Assembly (NCBI RefSeq): GCF_046630445.1
Contig: NC_092343.1
Span: 134,223,501-134,287,500 of the forward strand
DNA from: Rutidosis leptorrhynchoides
Taxonomy: Eukaryota > Streptophyta > Magnoliopsida > Asterales > Asteraceae
Reading direction: 5' to 3'
Length of the DNA stretch: 64,000 bases
The notes beneath the pieces were generated by a model, which saw only the letters and a program-made list of their open reading frames with translations, made no database searches and was not told where the DNA came from. The position numbers were made by a program, and so were the translations under genes. Below are positions 58,720-64,000 of this stretch, one piece after another (position 1 is the stretch's first letter; the number at the start of each line of letters is the position of its first letter).

Positions 58720-58920
58720 ACTTGTACGGGATTCGATGTGGGTTTTAAGTTCGGGCGATCGATACCACATTGGGTCAATATATGATATGGGTTTAAAGTT
58801 CGGGCGTTCGATACCATGTCATATATGTGTGTGGGCGTGAAGTGTGGGTTTAAAGTTCGGGCGTTCGATACCAAATTTCACGTGACGGGTGTGTTTAAAG
58901 TTCGGGTGTTCGATACCACT
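58720..58920 (+). repeat. ~60-bp tandem repeat, TTCGGGCGTTCGATACCA type
   Basis: Four copies of a GGGTTTAAAGTTCGGGCG/TTCGATACCA unit start near 58738, 58790, 58847 and 58890, separated by variable spacers. Confidence 0.85.
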
Positions 58921-59671
58921 CAGGGGTTAGTGTTATATTTCGTTGTACACTAACGGTTGTTGGGAACACCGATGGGAAATTTGAAGTACCATTCATGTGT
59001 TGTGTCGTGGGACGTGAATATCGAGTTGCTCGTATTCACAATATTTCGGGTGGTTACGATTGTCCCTTTTGTTTGGACTCATAGTTTGAGGTAGTGAATG
59101 TCGGGTTATTCGGATTCACTAAGGCTCGGGTTGTACGGCCATCCTCGGTTATACTATGTAGTGGTGGTAGTGAATATCGGTTTGCGCGTATTCACAATGA
59201 CTCGGGTTGTGCGGTCATTTCGTTGTGGAAAATATGGAATGGGTTGGTGAATTTCGGGTTGTTGCGAATTCACTAAGGTTCGGGTTGTTTCAACCATCCT
59301 CCATATGTATTTAGGCTCGGGTTGTTTCGACCATGTTGGTGTGAATAGTGATGCAATAATCGTATTTTGCTCATGTGTTCGCGGTAGTTGCATGTTAGTC
59401 GTGTTACACACTACAAGGGGTGTTAAGTGGTAAGTGTTATCCGTTATGATTCGCTTTCATTTCGATCTTCATCGGTTCGGGTGTTGCCTTTATTGTGGTT
59501 GTTACTAGCAATGTACTTGGCATGGTACGCTAGGAGTTGATATCTCGGTACAAGATTGGTTGAGTTTTCTCGATGTGAGGGATTGAGCAAGTTCTGGTGC
59601 TCGGATTTGTGGATTTTAATAAATCGCTAGTGACGATTTGGTTGCTAATGGTGACTCTTTGAGAAGGATTG
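58921..59671 (+). repeat. Hairpin repeat array related to the gypsy LTR
   Basis: From 59018 to 59330 there are at least four units of GTGAATNTCGGGTT...ATTCAC(T)AAGGCTCGGGTTGT, the same motif as in the LTR at 55140-55330. The GTGAAT and ATTCAC arms are complementary. No ORF. Confidence 0.75.
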
Positions 59672-61342
59672 TGATAATGCTAAAAACGAACACATATTTC
59701 ATAACATTATCCTTCAAGAAAGACAAGCTTTTAGTTGCAATTGTTCTATTTACAAGTGATATTCGTTTAAATAATAAAAGGTGAAGACAAAAGACAGATT
59801 CTACGAATTGAAGACGCAAATGACCAAAAAGCTAAAAAGTACAAAGTACAATCCAAGTGGTTCAAATTATTGATGAGAAACGTCTAAAAATTACAATAGT
59901 ACAAGCCGTGAAACACAAAGTACAAGATATTAAATTGTACGAAAAGGCGTTCGAAAATCCGGAATGGAGACATGAACCAACTTTCAGCGTACGACGCAAC
60001 GGACAAAAATTACAAGTCAACTATGCACAAGAATATAATATAATATATAATTAATTATATATATTATATATATTATAATTATACGCAGCCCACGTTTTGA
60101 ATTTGATCTATGAGCTGGATTCCAGACCTCCGCACTCGCGAAGCTTTGATGAAGAAAACCTCCGCACCCGCGGAGCTCAACAGTGAAACGTGGGCCTATA
60201 AAAGGCCGCGCATTCTGATCGATTCATCATTACCCCTTTTCTTTCTTTTCTATATACGTAAAAATATATATATATATATTTTATAATTTTAATTTTAATT
60301 TAAGTTTAATAATAATAAGGTTATAGTGGCGAATGTTGTAAGTTTGTAAGTTGAAATTCTGTCCGTGTAACACTACGCGATTAATACTCATTGTAAGTTA
60401 TGTTCAACCTTTTTAAATTAATGTCTCGTAGCTAAGTTATTATTATGCTTATTTAAATTGAAGTAATCGTGATGTTGGGCTAAATATTAAAGACGGGGTT
60501 ATTGGGCTTTGTACCATAATTGGGGTTTGGACAAAAGAATGACACTTGTGGAAATTAGACTATGGGCTATTAATAGGATTTATATTAACTAAACGATACC
60601 TCGTTAATTTAATATAAAAGTTACAATTTGACGTATCTATATATAACCACATACGCTTAATCGGGTACGGTGGACGGGATATTTATAAATACAAATTATT
60701 GTTCATTTGACCGAACACGGGGATGGATTAATAGTTAATGGACTCATTAAAACAGGGGTGGATTACATTCAAGGGTAATTGGTGTAATTGTTAACAAAGT
60801 AGTAAAACCTTGGACTACACGTAGTCGATAACCTGGTGTATTCATTAAACAAAGTATTAAGACCTTGTTACAGTTCGAATCCCCAATTAGTTGGAATATT
60901 TGACTTTGGACATAAGGATAATTTGACGAAGACTCTCGCATTTTATAATTATGACCGATGGACTATTATGGACAAAACCGTATGGATACATCGAATAATC
61001 CAGGACAAAGGACAATTAACCCTTGGTAATAAACTAAAATCAACACGCCGAACATCATGATTACGAAAGTTTAAATAAGCATAATTCATTTATTTTATAT
61101 CTTATCGCACTTTTAATTATCGTACTTTTTAATTATCACAACTTTTATTTACTGTCATTTTATTTATCGCACTTTCAATTATCGTAGTTTTATTATCGTT
61201 ATTTACTTTACACTTTAAATTAAGTTATATTTATTTTTAATATTTTACATTAGGTTTTAATTGTGACTTAAGACATAAAATCGACAAACCGGTCATTAAA
61301 TGGTAAAAACCCCCCTTTATAATAATAATAATAATAATACTA

Positions 61343-61378
<36 letters not shown>

Positions 61379-61610
61379 CAAATATAGTTTAAAAATATAG
61401 CGTTAAACTTGGCTAGCTCCCTGTGGAACGAACCGGACTTACTAAAAACTACACTACTGTACGATTAGGTACACTGCCTATAAGTGTTGTAGCAAGGTTT
61501 AGGTATATCCACTCTATAAATAAATAAATAATTTGTGTAAAATTGTATCGTATTTAATAGTATTTTGTAATAAAATTATAACTATTTCGTACCCCTCTGC
61601 TTTAACATCA
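59672..61610 (+). repeat. Athila-type LTR (1.94 kb), forward
   Basis: It begins TGATAATGCTAAAAACG and ends just before an Asp-type primer-binding site. It contains a TATA-like region near 60250, GC-rich hairpins CTCCGCACTCGCGAAG (60128) and CTCCGCACCCGCGGAG (60160), and a (TA)n tract at about 61345-61372. Scraps of this family are also seen at 12733-12830. Confidence 0.8.
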
Positions 61611-61618
61611 AGTATTTT

Positions 61619-61635
61619 TGGCGCCGCTGCCGGGG
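61619..61635 (+). promoter_or_regulatory. Primer-binding site, Asp tRNA type (Athila)
   Basis: TGGCGCCGCTGCCGGGG matches the pattern typical for Athila elements. Confidence 0.85.
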
Positions 61636-62890
61636 AAAAATTCAACGCCGAAGCGAAATGCTATAAAAAAAAGATTTTTATTAAGTTTTAATCTATTTTT
61701 GTAAAAATATAAGTTTTAATATTAAAAAAAAACATAAAAACAAATATATATATCTATTTAGGTGCTTTAATTAAAAAGTTCATTTTTCTTAGAATTATAA
61801 AAATTAATAAGTAATTTTTAATATATAAGTTTTATTTAATTATTTTTTTACTATAAAACAGAAAATTCAAATTTAAAAATAAAATAAATAAAAATAAAAA
61901 AAATACTGAACCTGCGTAATTTGAACCTGCACATCATCTGAATCTGGATCCTCCGCACTCGCGGAGTTATTTGGCTGAAGAAATCCGCACTCGCGGAGAT
62001 GTTTGACAACTGAAACCTGGTACAGCATTTAATACGATTTAGGGTTTAATTTAATTTTTATTATTATTAATTAAATCATTTAGGGTTTAATTAAAATATT
62101 AATTAGTTTAATTTAGTTTTATTTTTAGTTTTAATTAGTATTATTAAGTCTAATTAGTTTTATTAAATATAAAATTGATACTTTTATACAATAAGTAATA
62201 TAAAAATAATATTTTTATAACTTTAAGTTTTATTTTTATATTTTGTATCTTTTTATTCGTAATTGTATAGTTATCATTCGTAATTAGTTTTAAAACTAAT
62301 ATTTTGCCGTAGTTATTTTTATTTCTAGATTTTTAGGCTTTGCCATAAAATCCCTTAAGTACTTTTTCTTTAGACTAAGATTTAGGTGCTTTAGAATTTT
62401 GCGACACCGTTTTAAGATTCTAGTACTTTTTAAGTTATTGCCGTTTTGGATATAGAATTTCTTTTAAGCTTTAATACCTTTAGACGTAAGTTTTAATTCT
62501 TAGTTTTTAGGCTTTTAAGTTTCGAGGCTGCATTTTATTATTTTTCGACGCTTATTTTTCGACCTTTTATTTTTCGACGTTTTTTGACGCACTCTTTTTC
62601 TTTCTTATTTCTCGACGCTCTAGTTTTTAGGACATAGAATTTTCTATTTCTTCTCTACAATTTCAAAACGAAAAATTATTTTAAGCGGTTAAATTGATAG
62701 ACATCCAAAATTTTCTGGTTCGTAGTAATAGTTGGATTTGTTAGTGGCTAGTTGTGGGCTTCCGATTTAAAGGGTCCTGGTTACCTGCTGCATCTATTGG
62801 CTATTCGAAACGTGGGCAAAATCAGAAAAGTCTCTTAATTTGATAACTTATATAATTTTTATATTTTATAACTAATAGGATATTCAGTGA
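61636..62890 (+). other. Athila leader, AT-rich
   Basis: Long untranslated leader without ORFs. It has two more CTCCGCACTCGCGGAG-type hairpins (61951-61966 and 61984-61998) and a cluster of TTTTTCGAC words at 62535-62600. Confidence 0.6.
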
Positions 62891-63242
62891 ATGCACCGAG
62901 CAAAATGTTCACCACCTTTCATACGTTCACCACCTTTAACTCGATCAAGACATCTAGCCAATATTGTTGCCGTTGATTTTTCTTTAGAATCTTCATCTAG
63001 TCGACCAAGTACTCCAATTCAAATTTTCGATAATCCATTTTTTGAAGCCGACCTCACAATTGAGAATCCGAAGGATATTCAAGGATAATTCAGAGATCCT
63101 GAACCACTAATCATTCCTCCTGAACCACAAATCACTCATCCAGAGATTGTCGAGGAAGAAAAACCATTAAATCATAATCCTCTAGTGATTCAGATTCAGC
63201 AAATTCAATCATGAAAAATCTGGAACCTCTAAGTATGGAAGA
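62891..63242 (+). pseudogene. Start of a putative Athila gag
   Basis: A short frame opening MHRAKCSPPF, followed by Pro/Glu-rich sequence in the same region, sits where Athila gag begins. It is too short to identify by domain, and the sequence switches to an inverted LTR at about 63243. It is broken. Confidence 0.4.
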
Positions 63243-63483
63243 CAGCGGCGCCAAAAATACTTGATGTTTTTGCGAGGTGTATACGAAATAGTTATATTTT
63301 TATTGCGAAATATTATTAAATACGATACAATTTTACACAAGTTATTTATTTATTTATAGAGTGGATATACCTAAACCTTGCTACAACACTTAAAGGCAGT
63401 GTACCTAATCGTACAGTAGTATAGTTTTTAGTAAGTCCGGTTCGTTCCACAGGGAGCTACCCAAGTTTAACGCTAAATTTTTA

Positions 63484-63570
<87 letters not shown>

Positions 63571-64000
63571 AGTAGTATTATTATTATTATAAAGGGGGGT
63601 TTTTACCGTTTAATGACCGTTTGTCGATTTTATGTCTTAAGTCACAATTAAAACCTAATGTAAAATATTAAAAATAAATATAACTTAATTTAAAGCGTAA
63701 AGTAAATAACGATAATAAAATTACGATAATTAAAAGTGCGATAAATAAAATGACAGTAAATAAAAGTTGCGATAATTAAAAAGTACGATAATTAAAAGTG
63801 CGATAAAATATAAAATAAAAGAATTATGCTTATTTAAACTTCTGTAATCATGATGTTCGGCGTGTTGATTTTAGTTTATTACCATGGGTTAATTGTCATT
63901 TGTCCTGGATTATTCGATGTATCCATACAGTTTTATCCATAATAGTCCATCGGTCATAATTATAAAATGCGAGAGTCTTCGTCAAATTATCCTTATGTCC
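63243..64000 (-). repeat. Second Athila LTR, inverted, running off the right edge
   Basis: Starting with the reverse complement of the primer-binding site edge (CAGCGGCGCCA), it mirrors 61620 down to about 60910 with roughly 90% or more identity by eye. It includes a long (TA)n tract at 63487-63571. The rest lies outside the window. Confidence 0.88.

Larger units (their letters stand above)
54015..59671 (+). mobile_element. Ty3/gypsy element, + strand, broken and truncated
   Basis: It consists of a 5' LTR (54015-56114), an initiator-Met primer-binding site (56117-56128), a gag ORF (56474-57448) and then decayed sequence with repeats up to the Athila LTR at 59672. No reverse transcriptase, integrase or 3' LTR was recognised. 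It is inserted in the copia element on its left. It is an old element with many breaks after gag. Confidence 0.8.

Noticed and set aside
1-64000. tRNA, rRNA or microRNA genes
   Set aside because: No cloverleaf-like sequence with A and B boxes or rRNA-like stretch was noticed on reading. The tRNA-like words found are primer-binding sites next to LTRs.

Overview
This is a gene-poor, repeat-dense stretch of a plant nuclear genome, probably from the daisy family (Asteraceae). The kinase fragments have the tandem kinase/pseudokinase exon layout I associate with Asteraceae receptor-like kinases. Most of the rest is LTR retrotransposons of plant lineages (Tekay, Tat, Athila, copia), LINEs and one CACTA DNA transposon. 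I see no tRNA, rRNA, CRISPR array or intact host gene. The family assignment is from memory and no search was run.

The host gene signal is a decayed array of kinase exons on the + strand, in alternating order. B1 is a tail only (7556-7675), A1 lies at 11250-12152, B2 at 13299-14294 and A2 at 42101-43005. Type B is a normal-looking kinase. Type A is a pseudokinase with Gly-Phe-Glu where DFG should be. Each exon has splice-site-like ends, and every copy carries at least one disabling change, so I call all of them pseudogenes. About 26 kb of retrotransposon separates B2 from A2.

Layout. 1-4725: the right end of a Tekay-type chromovirus (copy A, minus strand). 4726-5217: an LTR tail. 5218-7543: a broken copia element holding a LINE tail. 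7556-14294: kinase remnants with a second LINE, a possible solo LTR, a 37-base G run and scraps of LTRs in the introns. 14819-40480: an old Tat-lineage element whose antisense ORF is split by a much younger Tekay compound (22545-39439) flanked by GGCGC duplications. 41576-42006: a small retroposon with an 8-bp duplication. 43173-47362: a CACTA transposon with an AAT duplication, carrying a TNPA-like gene but no recognisable catalytic transposase. 47366-54014: a copia element inserted in another copia gag and itself holding a 2.9-kb solo LTR. 54015-59671: a decayed gypsy element. 59672-64000: an Athila LTR and leader facing an inverted second Athila LTR that runs off the window.

The most unusual item is the Tekay family. 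Three copies here carry two extra sense-strand ORFs between the primer-binding site and gag: an F-box protein of the At2g35280/At1g67623-like type (227 aa) and an acidic protein with an 18-bp repeat (198 aa). A copy of the 3' polypurine-tract sequence sits between these ORFs and gag, hinting at how the cargo got there. The youngest copy looks whole: gag-pol is one uninterrupted 1536-codon frame, and its two 3.25-kb LTRs differ at only about five positions by eye.
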